DNA of 64,000 nt from Verrucomicrobium sp. (GCA_017849585.1 JAFIGT010000022.1:62001-126000); one strand, 5' to 3'. Shown: positions 26,260 to 35,186, counted from the stretch's first letter. Program-made: numbers and translations. Notes: generated from the sequence alone by a model not told the origin.

Positions 26260-28721
26260 AAGGTGATTCCGAAGTTCTTGGCTCTTTCTATTATTAACCC
26301 ACCGTATCCGCCGGTCGGGTCAACGTAGAGTTGCTCAAAGAAAGGCTGGTTGGCGGCATCAGCCTGCATCAGGAATTTCTGCCAAAGACGCACGGTCTCG
26401 GCGTAACGCAGATCACCAGCCCGGCGCCTGGCCAGGCTATCGAGCGCCCTGCGAAGGGCTTCTGGATTTCGCCTGAGTTCCTCCTCCAATTCTTTCGACC
26501 ATGACTCAAAGAGGGATGGACTGGATTCGATCACTCTGGTGACGGCCATGGAATGACCTCCAAAAATGACGGCGCTCAAAAGCGAACTTTTCCATTTCTT
26601 CCAGATTGCGCGGTCGTTGAGCAAGGCAGCGGCGTAAGGCCGCGCTTCCAGTCCATGGTTTGCCAGCAAAATTGAAAACGCCGCACCGCTGTCGTGATAC
26701 CCTGCCGATTGGAGTACACCTTGACATTCTGACGGCAGTCGAATCAACACATCCTGTAAAGCCAAACAGCCGGCCGCATAGATGGGGGATATGACCGGCC
26801 CCGAAGTAAACTGTTTTTGGCATTCCACCGCCAAGGCAGAATCCTCCGGGATCAACATACTTTTCCAGACGGGCTCTACCGCTTCGTCCAAGTCAACGTC
26901 CCCCTCCTTGCATCCCTCCAGATAAGACTGCGAAAATCCCACGGCACGAGTGACCTGAATGGCATCCCCGGCAAGGACGCCCCCGGAACGCGATGGAAGC
27001 GCAGAAGCCATAGCGCGCCAACGCATATAGTCGTCGGTTTGATTGAGCCAGCGATCCATCAGTAATTCCCGGAGAGTCCCCGGAATGCCCCATAGCTCCA
27101 CAGCCAACCTTATCTGGGCCGCTCTCCGCCCCTCCGTCGTTCTCACAAAAGCGGCAAACCAGATCTTGAATCGTCCCACATCCTCACTGATTCCCCCGCG
27201 TGCGGCATCCGCCGCCGCTTGCTGCAACCATTGCCTTGCGGCGGGGTCATCATTCATTTTTCCGGATTGAACCAGCCAGCCGGAGAAAGCATGAAATAAT
27301 GCCGGATCGGTTTTCAGCATACTCTCGATCCAGACACGCGTGGCATCGCCAGAGGAAGGCACGGCCACAGCAAGGGCTTCCGACGCAAACACCGTTCCCG
27401 CCGAACTTTTAGCCGTCAGCATCGTTTTGGCAAAATTCCAATCGAGATTGATCGCAGTCCCCAATACCTCGCCATAGCGTTTCCAATCGTCATTCAGTAA
27501 TTCGCCTGCCGCCCGCCGCTGACGGAATTGAGGTGTATCGGCTCCTGCCGAGACCGCTGGTTTCCTTGCCGCGAGTGGTTCTGCATCCAATGCCTCGGCT
27601 GCTTGCTGAGCCAATGTCGCCTCCTGGGTCAAACTGACCCTGAGTGCTTGCAGGGTTGTCATGCCCACTACCGAAGCAGGACGGGTCAAATGCCAGACAA
27701 GGTAGTTGAACCATTTGTCGTCCCGCAAAATCAGTTCAGACCATTGCGCCAAGGCCCGATCGCTCGCCGAATCCTGTCCCGGATTTCGCCCCGGCTGAAA
27801 CCCATCCCCATAGAGCTGACGGCATACATATTCGTAACGGCTTTCCGGTATGACGCTGGCCTCAGTATAGGCAGCCAATAAGGGCAGGCCTTTGGCAAGC
27901 AACCCTGAGGCCATGTCACGTTGCAGCCTGTCATAAACAGGACTGGCGGCTTTGAGCCGTGTGAAAAGTTCCTTGGTGTAGAGTGGATCTTTCGCTACCG
28001 CTCCGAAAAAAGCCCGCCACACCGATTCATCCAGACTTTGATTGGTTCCCTGATTTCCTTGGGAACGCAACAGCACGCCCAAGGCGCAATTCGACAGACC
28101 CCACCGGGAATTGCTCTCGGCAATCTGGCAGCGCGCCGTAATGTCTCCATCAATAGCAGCCTGCCACAGGGCCTTGGCTGCCCGGCGTGACGCCCTTAAT
28201 CCAACCGCCACGGAGGTCGGGTCCTGTGGATGATCCCAGCACCATTCCAAGCCACGCAGAAACCGGGCCAATCCCGTTGGAGTCTCAAGCACATACTCCA
28301 CCAGAATTTCTTTGCTTGAAGGGTGCGCCATGACCGTTGATATGATTTTGCGGACACGTTCCGTCCCGCTCCCATTCGCCCACGCCGCCAGAATGGTGTC
28401 ACTTTCGTGTGGTGAAATATTGATCAGGGCCAGAGACGATTTGAGGGCTTGCGCCAATAACCAATCCCCCCGCTTCAACGCTTTCCCGATTGCCTCGGTG
28501 GCAGCGGGATCGGACAGCCATTGCTCCACGGCCGATTCGAGCAGCGCCTTGTTGATGACATGCTCCGCCGGCACGGAAGTTTGAACCAAGTATTTGCAGG
28601 CATTGTCCGTTCCCAGAGGGGCGCAAATTTCCTTGGCCTGACAGAAATCAGTAAGCGCGGCGGAATCCGCAGCCAATGCCAAGGACGGCACCGCGAAAAA
28701 CAGGAGCATCCATTGTGTCAT
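26256..28721 (-). CDS. Large exported protein of the T4SS operon, function unknown
   Basis: 821 residues from the ATG at 28721, eight bases after the VirB4 stop. MTQWMLLFFAVPSLALA is a signal peptide; a Cys-containing segment follows (DFCQAKEICAPLGTDNACKY). The remainder is helical and repetitive in feel (LLxxYVLETPTGLARF, VWIESMLKTDPALFHAFSGW), with no membrane segment and no recognised domain. By position it is a periplasmic or surface component of the conjugation machine, in the place where F-like systems carry TraW/TrbC/TraN-type proteins. The open frame upstream of 28721 overlaps virB4 and is not used. Confidence 0.65.
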   Translation of the reverse strand: MTQWMLLFFAVPSLALAADSAALTDFCQAKEICAPLGTDNACKYLVQTSVPAEHVINKALLESAVEQWLSDPAATEAIGKALKRGDWLLAQALKSSLALINISPHESDTILAAWANGSGTERVRKIISTVMAHPSSKEILVEYVLETPTGLARFLRGLEWCWDHPQDPTSVAVGLRASRRAAKALWQAAIDGDITARCQIAESNSRWGLSNCALGVLLRSQGNQGTNQSLDESVWRAFFGAVAKDPLYTKELFTRLKAASPVYDRLQRDMASGLLAKGLPLLAAYTEASVIPESRYEYVCRQLYGDGFQPGRNPGQDSASDRALAQWSELILRDDKWFNYLVWHLTRPASVVGMTTLQALRVSLTQEATLAQQAAEALDAEPLAARKPAVSAGADTPQFRQRRAAGELLNDDWKRYGEVLGTAINLDWNFAKTMLTAKSSAGTVFASEALAVAVPSSGDATRVWIESMLKTDPALFHAFSGWLVQSGKMNDDPAARQWLQQAAADAARGGISEDVGRFKIWFAAFVRTTEGRRAAQIRLAVELWGIPGTLRELLMDRWLNQTDDYMRWRAMASALPSRSGGVLAGDAIQVTRAVGFSQSYLEGCKEGDVDLDEAVEPVWKSMLIPEDSALAVECQKQFTSGPVISPIYAAGCLALQDVLIRLPSECQGVLQSAGYHDSGAAFSILLANHGLEARPYAAALLNDRAIWKKWKSSLLSAVIFGGHSMAVTRVIESSPSLFESWSKELEEELRRNPEALRRALDSLARRRAGDLRYAETVRLWQKFLMQADAANQPFFEQLYVDPTGGYGGLIIERAKNFGITL
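26292..26304 (-). promoter_or_regulatory. Shared element box inside a gene, CGGTGGGTTAATA
   Basis: A strong consensus match on the minus strand, 32 bases before the lipoprotein start, but inside the coding end of the upstream gene (codons for GGLII). The gap is longer than in other sites, so it may be an internal promoter or chance. Confidence 0.4.
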
Positions 28722-28728
28722 GAGCGCC

Positions 28729-31323
28729 TCATCTTTTCTCCGGAATTCCGACGGGGTATTCCCGCGCCAGGGTGCGAAGCGCCAGCCACAGGTCCCCGTT
28801 GGCGGCCTCAACGCCCTGGCTGCGCAGGACACTTTCGTTCGGCTTTGTCGAGAACAACCAATATTCCTCGGGCATGAGATTGATCCGAAGCCGTCCACTT
28901 TCCCGTTGAGTTCCTTTGCCGCGTACCATCAAACACTCCCGAAAAAGTTCCGGGTGTCCCGATTCATTGACCCGTTTGGAGGATCTCAGGTCATTCAAAA
29001 TATTCACCTGTCCCGAGGTCAACCCCAACAGTTTTTGGACAGACTCGACATGCGAGTCATCCCCTTGAGTAAACAGGAACCATGTCTGTACGCATTGCTC
29101 AATGGCCTCGGCGACTCGCGAATTAAAGTTAAGGTCGGCGATAGACTGCGAACTGCCGATTACCGCTGTGTTTTCTTTCCGGTATCGCTTGAAGGCCCCG
29201 ATGATCCGGTCGGCCAACAAGGGATGCCGGATGTATTCGAAGATTTCGTCACAAACAAAAATCTTCCGGACGTCCCTCGAATTGAGGATCAAATCCTGAA
29301 TGAGATCGACGCATAACGGAATCAAGGGGCGAGCCAGATCCGGGTAATCCTTGAACCCCTGCAGGTCCATCACCAATGCTTCTCCATCCGGCCGCCATTC
29401 GGTGGCTCCGTCGAACCACTCGCCCCAGGTGCCACCCCGAACATACGGGCGTAGACGTTCCACCAGCTCTTGCGCTCCGTTGGTTTTGAGCGCGTCCGAA
29501 AAGTCGCTCAACGTGACCATCGTTTTCTTGCGATTGATCGCCTTGGCAAAAGCGTGCGTGATCGAAACGACCACCACGTTTTTCATTTCCGCCGATAACC
29601 CCGCCTCCTCCTTCGGACTCGCTAAAAAAGCTTCAAGCGCTTTGGCGTACCGGGCGATCTCGGCCTCACCGGGTTCATGCAAACCATCCCCAAGGGAAAG
29701 CACCTGAAAAAGATTAAAGCAGACCGGCTTTTTTGGATTAAAGGTGAAGACACGAATCCCGAGCAAATCAGCCAATTGGTTGTAACTGCCACCCACATCG
29801 AGAATCAAAATCCGGACTCCACGCAACGCATGCGAACACAATAAAGCGAGGGCCAGCACCGATTTCCCTGAACCCGTCGCCCCGGAGATAAATGCCATCG
29901 GTGCGGTCGCGGTGGTCGAATCGAAAAGATCGATCGGCACCAAACCGTTGGTGGCATTGCGAAATAACGCCACCGGCTTGTCGGAGGTTTCGAATCCCCG
30001 GTTGAGAAGGCACATATCAGCAATCATGCGGCTCCGGTACTTTTTCGGCTCCAGCATCGGTCCTCCCGCTGCGGGCATGCTCTGCAACAAAATCGGTAGG
30101 ACAGCGTGTCGTTCTGCATACCCACGCGCCGATCCCATGTCTCCCAATCGCGTTAAGAGAATGTCCCGGCGTCGGATCAATTCAACGGGGTCGCGATGCC
30201 AGAAATGCCAGGTTTGCTGGGCCAGCATGAGGCTTTCACGCCCACCGCGCAGATCGGCAATGAGCGCATTGGCTTCCCGAACCATCTCGTTGGCTTCTTC
30301 GTTGGAACTCTGGCCATCCTGCGTTCTTCCAGTTGTTTTCAACGGGTCTTGAACCAGTTCCAGCCAGTTGGAGGAAACATCCTTTGCCGCCTCAGCTTCC
30401 ACCCGCTTGGCCCGCAACCTCGCCCGCTCCTCGATCTGGTCGAGCCGCCGGATACGCAATAATGTCCTAAACTGCCGGAAAGGGATTCCCGCCGATACGG
30501 TGTCGGAAATGCGCGGCCAAGTTTCCAGCGGTTTTCCCATCAAGGAAACCACCGTGTGATAAGTTTCGTCCCAACGGATTAGTCCTGATCCTGGGGCGAT
30601 CCGCCCATCGGTTTTCCACGGAACTGTATCCACGTCCCCTAGAAGCCATGAATCGAGAAACTGCGTTTCTTCCTCCCGGTAACGCACTGGTATTCCCAAT
30701 TCCACGGCGGCCCAATGGTTCAGAACCCGGTAAAAATAGTCAGCCACCCGATCTCCTCCGAGAATGGTGATTTTGGCACCCACGCGATGCGCCCAATCCT
30801 GCGCCACTTCAACGGCGTTCTGCAGGACCGGCTCCATTTTACAGAACTCCATGTCCGTCACTGGTTGACGCAAAAACTTCTCATTTTTCCGAAGGACGGG
30901 AACACTGCCCAAGGTGATATGCGTGGCAGCGGGAATCAGGATTCCTTCCCGAATTTCCTGAGCGGCCAAATCTCCTTTGAGCTGACGCATTTTCCGCAAC
31001 ACCTCTCGGTCATGTTCAAAACCTGTGTACTCGCCAAGCATGGGGCCATAATCCCCGGTGGCCGTGAACATGAATTCCACTTCGCCGATGGATTCAGGAA
31101 GACGGGACAAGAGCGCCACGAGTTGGTCTTGAACCGCGGTCAAACGGTCTACCGAAAAAACATCCATCGTCGGTGCTTGCAGTTCGGCCATCTGGTGGAC
31201 GCCTCCCCATGCGTCCAGAATATACGAACCTTTCAAATCGACCGGGCTGGCAAATTCCGCCGGATCGGGATAACGATGGCCCGATACCCAGCCAAGCCGA
31301 GGAATGCCTTTGGTGGAAAACAT
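28729..31323 (-). CDS. virB4: Type IV secretion ATPase, VirB4/TraC family
   Basis: 864 residues from the ATG at 31323 (MFSTKGIPRLGWVSG), 5 bases after the TraL-like stop; a TTG at 31407 would overlap that gene by 79 bases. Walker A FISGATGSGKS lies near residue 481, followed by ILILDVGGSYNQLADLLG, and Walker B IFVCDEIFEYI near 688, with a Gln-containing AVIGSSQSIADL motif after it. The N-terminal part (GEVEFMFTATGDYGPML) fits the VirB4 barrel domain. It powers pilus assembly and substrate transfer at the inner membrane. It is the clearest marker that this operon is a conjugation system. Confidence 0.92.
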   Translation of the reverse strand: MFSTKGIPRLGWVSGHRYPDPAEFASPVDLKGSYILDAWGGVHQMAELQAPTMDVFSVDRLTAVQDQLVALLSRLPESIGEVEFMFTATGDYGPMLGEYTGFEHDREVLRKMRQLKGDLAAQEIREGILIPAATHITLGSVPVLRKNEKFLRQPVTDMEFCKMEPVLQNAVEVAQDWAHRVGAKITILGGDRVADYFYRVLNHWAAVELGIPVRYREEETQFLDSWLLGDVDTVPWKTDGRIAPGSGLIRWDETYHTVVSLMGKPLETWPRISDTVSAGIPFRQFRTLLRIRRLDQIEERARLRAKRVEAEAAKDVSSNWLELVQDPLKTTGRTQDGQSSNEEANEMVREANALIADLRGGRESLMLAQQTWHFWHRDPVELIRRRDILLTRLGDMGSARGYAERHAVLPILLQSMPAAGGPMLEPKKYRSRMIADMCLLNRGFETSDKPVALFRNATNGLVPIDLFDSTTATAPMAFISGATGSGKSVLALALLCSHALRGVRILILDVGGSYNQLADLLGIRVFTFNPKKPVCFNLFQVLSLGDGLHEPGEAEIARYAKALEAFLASPKEEAGLSAEMKNVVVVSITHAFAKAINRKKTMVTLSDFSDALKTNGAQELVERLRPYVRGGTWGEWFDGATEWRPDGEALVMDLQGFKDYPDLARPLIPLCVDLIQDLILNSRDVRKIFVCDEIFEYIRHPLLADRIIGAFKRYRKENTAVIGSSQSIADLNFNSRVAEAIEQCVQTWFLFTQGDDSHVESVQKLLGLTSGQVNILNDLRSSKRVNESGHPELFRECLMVRGKGTQRESGRLRINLMPEEYWLFSTKPNESVLRSQGVEAANGDLWLALRTLAREYPVGIPEKR

Positions 31324-31328
31324 AAAAT

Positions 31329-31637
31329 CTAGCCATGCTGGCCGCGTGACGATCCTCGGTCCAATTGATGACGAAAGCGCTTCGGCGCATAAAACTCCCA
31401 ACGCCAATATTCCAGAAAATGTCCCGGCTTTCCCCGAAAGTAGAATTTCAAAATACCGTAGGAAATAAACCCAGCCAGCAACGCCAGGAGAAAACTCCTT
31501 GGGGGAATGTTCATCAAAAAAATCCCCACAAAGAATGGGAGCATGAAGAGACGCCCGGGAAGTCCCAATACCTCCCCCCGGTCTTCCGTAATGATGGATG
31601 AGCGCGTCTTGGGCAATTGCCCCTGTTCCGAATTCAT
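31329..31637 (-). CDS. T4SS inner-membrane protein, VirB3/TraL-like
   Basis: 102 residues with two close hydrophobic segments (MLPFFVGIFLMNIP and FLLALLAGFISYGILK) and a basic cytoplasmic tail (FRGKPGHFLEYWRWEFY). Size, topology and position directly before virB4 match VirB3/TraL, which links the pilus-assembly ATPase to the membrane. It overlaps the upstream pilin-like gene by 4 bases. Sequence similarity is too low by eye to choose between the VirB3 and TraL names. Confidence 0.75.
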   Translation of the reverse strand: MNSEQGQLPKTRSSIITEDRGEVLGLPGRLFMLPFFVGIFLMNIPPRSFLLALLAGFISYGILKFYFRGKPGHFLEYWRWEFYAPKRFRHQLDRGSSRGQHG

Positions 31638-31930
31638 GAACCCGCCCCTGATGAGAGAATCAAAGAGGTAATCCCACCTGAGACAACAATCATGACGAAT
31701 CCGATCGCGAACGAAATGATCCGGTCGGTTTTTCCTCCCACCAAGGCTTGATCGACCCAGAGCAGAACTCCGTAAACGGAAGCCAGTCCAAGGGCAATGC
31801 CCCCCACGTAATTGTTGGCGGCGGAAAGGGAATTCTGGATGACGCTACTCAAGTCACCACTCCCGCTGGATTGAGCCGAAGCGGATAAGGTTCCCCATAA
31901 CAAGAATAAAACGGATGCTTTCCAGTTCAT
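31634..31930 (-). CDS. Pilin-like protein, VirB2/TrbC type (copy 2)
   Basis: 98 residues. A signal peptide (MNWKASVLFLLWGTLSASAQ) precedes a mature part with two hydrophobic helices (YVGGIALGLASVYGVLLWVD and IISFAIGFVMIVVSGGITSL) separated by a short charged loop (GGKTDR). This is the layout of conjugative pilins. Its start overlaps the stop of the other pilin-like gene by one base (TAATG-type junction). One of the two may form the pilus and the other a minor or variant subunit. Confidence 0.78.
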   Translation of the reverse strand: MNWKASVLFLLWGTLSASAQSSGSGDLSSVIQNSLSAANNYVGGIALGLASVYGVLLWVDQALVGGKTDRIISFAIGFVMIVVSGGITSLILSSGAGS

Positions 31931-32250
31931 CAGCTTGCTCCCGTCGCCGCTTTCGTGAATTCGATGAACGCACCAACGATGCCCAGCCCGATCGCTGACA
32001 CTAACGCGCCAATGGCAACGGTTTTATTCACCGCCCACATCATGAATCCAACTACGCCCAATAGCCCGATCACGACCCAGGCCACGGCGCGAAAATTGAG
32101 ATAAAGATTGAAGACAGTGCTGATGAGGTCTCCACCCATGGTCGGGCTGGAACTCAATGTCCCGGCCAGCACACCTTCCGGCCAAACAACCATCGTCCAT
32201 ATAGCGATAAGGAAAATTCGATAATACTCGCGGCGGACATCCACGTTCAT
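31930..32250 (-). CDS. Pilin-like protein, VirB2 type (copy 1)
   Basis: 106 residues. A leader (YYRIFLIAIWTMVVWPEGVLAG) is followed by two membrane helices (FRAVAWVVIGLLGVVGFMMW and IGALVSAIGLGIVGAFIEF) around a short NKTV loop, as in VirB2. The ATG lies 8 bases after a shared GTTAATA box, so transcription can restart here inside the operon, which would give extra pilin mRNA. AAGGG immediately upstream could also serve as a ribosome site. Confidence 0.78.
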   Translation of the reverse strand: MNVDVRREYYRIFLIAIWTMVVWPEGVLAGTLSSSPTMGGDLISTVFNLYLNFRAVAWVVIGLLGVVGFMMWAVNKTVAIGALVSAIGLGIVGAFIEFTKAATGAS

Positions 32251-32258
32251 ACCCTTGT

Positions 32259-32271
32259 TATTAACTCATGG
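32259..32271 (-). promoter_or_regulatory. Shared element box, CCATGAGTTAATA
   Basis: It fills the 15-base gap between the exported-protein stop (32266) and the pilin start (32250), with 8 bases from box to ATG. An internal promoter for the pilin genes fits their need for high expression. Confidence 0.7.
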
Positions 32272-33051
32272 CTTTTGGGCAATCCGGAACACGACCTCTC
32301 CACACGTTTTTAGGGTTAGGCGCAATTGCTCATCGTTGACGAACTCACCAAGCCTTGACCGGGCCGCGTCAAGAGCGGTGGCCGTCCACCCGGCAATGAG
32401 CAACCCCTTCGTGTCTAAGCGAGCCCGCCATCTTCCTTTCTGTGAAGACGGGGAAACGAGTTCCTCCGTTTTTCCATTGTCGGCCACATACCGGACCGCC
32501 ATCGGACTGCTGTAGATGAACCAGCCTTCAGCCACCCTCTGAATGACAATGGCTTGAAAGATCTGCAGACTGCCTCCACTCAAACGGATGGCCCCTTTGA
32601 GAAGTGCGCCGTTTTCCCCATTCGGTAGCACCCGCCATGCGATGGGTTGCTCGCCTTCAGGATTGAGATTCGGCTGACGCGCAAACCGGATTTTGAGTTG
32701 CCCGGTTTCCCACCACTGCTTGGAGAGATCAACTGGAACCGGAAAGGCGCTTAAGGTGAATGGAATTTTCTCGGAGACAGAAAGACTCTCGATCCAGCTC
32801 CTCTGATCAATAACGTTGGCAACTGCTTTGGGAGTTTGTGAAATGGTGGATGTGGCCGGAACCGCTGCGGGAGGGATTGATGGGGTTGGTGCTGATGGTG
32901 GTGCCGGATTAACGGCTGCCGCCGGGTCCATATCCGGAAGCAAACCAGTTGGTGCTGAATCCGCCGCATGGATCATTCCGGTCTGCAAAAAGAGAATGCA
33001 GAAAAAGCTACCGGCTCTTTTCCAGAAATTTGATTTGCTGCAAAAGCGCAT
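32266..33051 (-). CDS. Exported T4SS-operon protein with proline-rich linker
   Basis: 261 residues. A signal peptide (AGSFFCILFLQTGMIHAADS) is followed by a Pro/Ala-rich linker (about 35-80) and a beta-rich C-terminal half (PVPVDLSKQWWETGQLKIRF, EGWFIYSSPMAVRYVADNG). In conjugation operons this place is often held by VirB9/TraK-type secretin-like or periplasmic proteins. I see no definite signature, so the role is by position only. The start overlaps the upstream gene by 44 bases. Confidence 0.65.
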   Translation of the reverse strand: MRFCSKSNFWKRAGSFFCILFLQTGMIHAADSAPTGLLPDMDPAAAVNPAPPSAPTPSIPPAAVPATSTISQTPKAVANVIDQRSWIESLSVSEKIPFTLSAFPVPVDLSKQWWETGQLKIRFARQPNLNPEGEQPIAWRVLPNGENGALLKGAIRLSGGSLQIFQAIVIQRVAEGWFIYSSPMAVRYVADNGKTEELVSPSSQKGRWRARLDTKGLLIAGWTATALDAARSRLGEFVNDEQLRLTLKTCGEVVFRIAQKP

Positions 33052-33556
33052 TTCTTCGAGCCGTTAGACGGTTGATTTCATCTTGAAGGGGATTTTCCGC
33101 GGAGTCCTCGGCCGAGGAGACAACATAGGTATCGCCCTCCTTTTTGATCACCACATCCGTCAACTGAGTCAACGGGACGATCAAATCATCGACTGTAATT
33201 CCGCCGCCGGTTTGAATGGCGATAGTCAGCGTTCCCCCCGCTTGCTTCGCCGCACGCTGAAGCGCCCACAGTTCGCGCAGGTCCAGTCTTAACTTCGAAA
33301 ATGTCGGTTGTAGAGGCTGCGGTAATTGCCCGTTCTGGGCGGCAGAAATGGAAGAGGTGGCTACCGGAGAAACCGCGACAGTTGGTCGGGACGGACCGAT
33401 GTCAACAGGAGTAGAAGCCGTAGCCAAGCTCACTGCCTCCACTTTCAACAGCTCGGCTTTTTCTTCTTTTTGGGGTGGCTGTTTAGGTCCGGCAAGAAGT
33501 CCCGTGCCAGCTAAAACCAGTATCACGGCACTCATCAAAATCGTATGCGTTCTCAC
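33008..33556 (-). CDS. Exported coiled-coil protein, first gene of the T4SS operon
   Basis: 182 residues, GTG start. A signal peptide (TILMSAVILVLAGTGLLAG) leads to a low-complexity Pro/Ser/Thr region, a compact middle domain (LTIAIQTGGGITVDDLIVPL) and a C-terminal coiled coil (LQDEINRLTARRNALLQQIK). The GTG follows a GTTAATG box by 7 bases with no ribosome site, so it would be read from a leaderless mRNA if the box is a promoter. Role unknown; a periplasmic scaffold is plausible. Confidence 0.65.
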   Translation of the reverse strand: MRTHTILMSAVILVLAGTGLLAGPKQPPQKEEKAELLKVEAVSLATASTPVDIGPSRPTVAVSPVATSSISAAQNGQLPQPLQPTFSKLRLDLRELWALQRAAKQAGGTLTIAIQTGGGITVDDLIVPLTQLTDVVIKKEGDTYVVSSAEDSAENPLQDEINRLTARRNALLQQIKFLEKSR

Positions 33557-33563
33557 AAGGAAT

Positions 33564-33576
33564 CATTAACACACGC
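33564..33576 (-). promoter_or_regulatory. Shared element box, GCGTGTGTTAATG
   Basis: Seven bases before the GTG of the first T4SS gene. It differs from the core only at the last base. It is divergent from the box for the sigma gene at 33680-33692. Confidence 0.6.
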
Positions 33577-33679
33577 CAAATACGCATTTTGAAGAATCTA
33601 GGAGAAATTTATCTAATTTTTATAAGTATTTTATTACAAATATCTTAACAAAATATTCAGCATAAATCGCTCTAAAAAC

Positions 33680-33692
33680 GGATGTGTTAATA
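33680..33692 (+). promoter_or_regulatory. Shared element box before the sigma factor, GGATGTGTTAATA
   Basis: The core lies 43 bases before the GTG start at 33736, a longer gap than elsewhere. An ATG at 33702 lies 9 bases after the box and would open a 37-codon upstream ORF. Presence of the box implies the sigma factor may control its own gene. Confidence 0.6.
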
Positions 33693-33701
33693 ATATACCT
33701 A

Positions 33702-33815
33702 ATGGTAAGATCAAACGTGAAACACAGGAGGAGTTGTGGGAGTCAACATGGCTACATGTGGCAGTGGGACAAAACGAACGGATTCCGAATGGGTAGAACT
33801 CGCGCGACAGCATGA
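33702..33815 (+). CDS. Possible upstream ORF overlapping the sigma factor start
   Basis: 37 codons in a different frame from the sigma gene, beginning 9 bases after the shared box (the normal spacing) and ending inside the sigma coding region. The product (MVRSNVKHRRSCG...) is basic and has no recognised feature. It could be a leaderless regulatory ORF that tunes sigma translation, or chance. Confidence 0.25.
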   Translation: MVRSNVKHRRSCGSQHGYMWQWDKTNGFRMGRTRATA

Positions 33816-34590
33816 CAGCACCGCGATCCAATGGGCGCTTGACCAAACGAAACGTTCACGCTCATTGGAGGCACGCAAATGGTTCCGAGGGGAAGCCGAT
33901 ATTTGCGATGCCGAACAGCAAGGCGTATTGGGTGTTTTTGATGCGATTGAGAAATTTGACACCAAGCTATCAAGCTCCTTCGCGGTTTATGCCGGCTGGC
34001 GTATCAAGCGCCGGATTCAAGGTTACTTTCATAACACCGTCTTCCCTGTCCGGCTTCCTTCCTGGCTTCATGAAAAGCGGATCAAATTTCTTCGCCACGC
34101 CCAATCCGCCACCGAACTGTATGATTTGATGGTCAAAAATAGCGTCCAACCTGACATCGCCCGAGTTGCCGCGTTTGTCACCGCCAGCCCTTCGATGGAC
34201 GGGCTCACCGAACACGAGGAAAATCCTCACATGTTCGTGGTTCTCAAGGATCGGGAAGTTCCGATTTCAGCCCCATCTGACGCTGGAGAATTCGACGGGG
34301 AAACCAGCCTTCTGAACGAACTTCTGGATTCCCTGCCACGCCAACAGGCTACGCTCTTGCGTCAACTGTGGAGAATAGAACACCACGATAAAGACATCGC
34401 CGATGTCCTGCGCGAGATGAACCTTACCATCGAGGAAGGAAATGAAATCCAGAAAAAAGCCATCATGCGTCTTCGCCGCCATCCCAAATTGAAGCAGTTC
34501 GCGCGACGGCTCAAATTCAAAACCGTGGATGAACTTCCCGATTTCGTCCTGATCTCAAAATCATCGACAAAAAAGCGTTCGACATTCTGA
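33736..34590 (+). CDS. Element-encoded RNA polymerase sigma-70-family factor
   Basis: 284 residues. Region 2 is clear: ADICDAEQQGVLGVFDAIEK then FDTKLSSSFAVYAGWRIKRR, followed by VFPVRLPSWLHE, like the start of region 3. A region 4-like helix-turn-helix occurs at about 195-250 (LPRQQATLLRQLWRIEHHDK, IQKKAIMRLRRHP). GGAGG sits 4 bases before the GTG; an ATG at 33748 is an alternative. It lacks the long region 1 of housekeeping factors. Preceded by the shared box and divergent from the T4SS operon, it is the best candidate to read the GTTAATA promoters. Confidence 0.82.
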   Translation: MGVNMATCGSGTKRTDSEWVELARQHDSTAIQWALDQTKRSRSLEARKWFRGEADICDAEQQGVLGVFDAIEKFDTKLSSSFAVYAGWRIKRRIQGYFHNTVFPVRLPSWLHEKRIKFLRHAQSATELYDLMVKNSVQPDIARVAAFVTASPSMDGLTEHEENPHMFVVLKDREVPISAPSDAGEFDGETSLLNELLDSLPRQQATLLRQLWRIEHHDKDIADVLREMNLTIEEGNEIQKKAIMRLRRHPKLKQFARRLKFKTVDELPDFVLISKSSTKKRSTF

Positions 34591-34631
34591 ACAAAAACGC
34601 AGTCCGGTAGCTTTCTCTTAGTAGACTAATC

Positions 34632-35072
34632 TCAATAGTGGGTATGGATATTCAGGAGCTTGGATAGCAATTCGAGAATCTCTTGGTTTTTCTGTGCCAA
34701 TACCAAGCGAGTCTTTTCGTCATGCACTTCGAGAAGATGCGCCGAAAGCAAATTCAGTTGGCGACAAGCCGCTAGAATATTGCGCTGGGACGGAATCGAA
34801 AAAATACGAACAGCCGACCAAACCCGATAGAAAAGCACCTCGGCAGAAGTGGCTCGTAAAAGGGCTCCCAGCCGTTTAAGCTCCAAGGCCAATTCCTTAT
34901 CATCGCCTCCATTGGTAATGGTCGCTTGCCTAAATAGGATGGCACTCGAAATATCCGCAAGCACTCGCCGAACACGCCCGATCGGTTGCAAGACCAAAAC
35001 CAACAGATATTGACCGATTATAAAAACTGCCACACCGATAATGATTGGCCCAAAAGTCTGATAAAAATTCAT
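34632..35072 (-). CDS. Single-pass membrane protein, unknown
   Basis: 146 residues from the ATG at 35072, which has AGGAG nine bases upstream. One membrane segment near the N-terminus (FGPIIIGVAVFIIGQYLLVLVL) is followed by helical cytoplasmic sequence (SAEVLFYRVWSAVRIF, TRLVLAQKNQEILELLSKLL). No shared box precedes it. It converges with the sigma gene and diverges from the 35207 operon. Not recognised; an anti-sigma or membrane tether role is possible by position but there is no sequence support. Confidence 0.55.
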   Translation of the reverse strand: MNFYQTFGPIIIGVAVFIIGQYLLVLVLQPIGRVRRVLADISSAILFRQATITNGGDDKELALELKRLGALLRATSAEVLFYRVWSAVRIFSIPSQRNILAACRQLNLLSAHLLEVHDEKTRLVLAQKNQEILELLSKLLNIHTHY

Positions 35073-35186
35073 TGAATTCATCTCCTGTTCCCAGAATTTG
35101 ATATATTCCATCCAGCCAAATTTGCTGAGACAGGAACGACTCGTCCACATCCAATTTGCAGATTCATAGAAATCAACAGCCTATCT

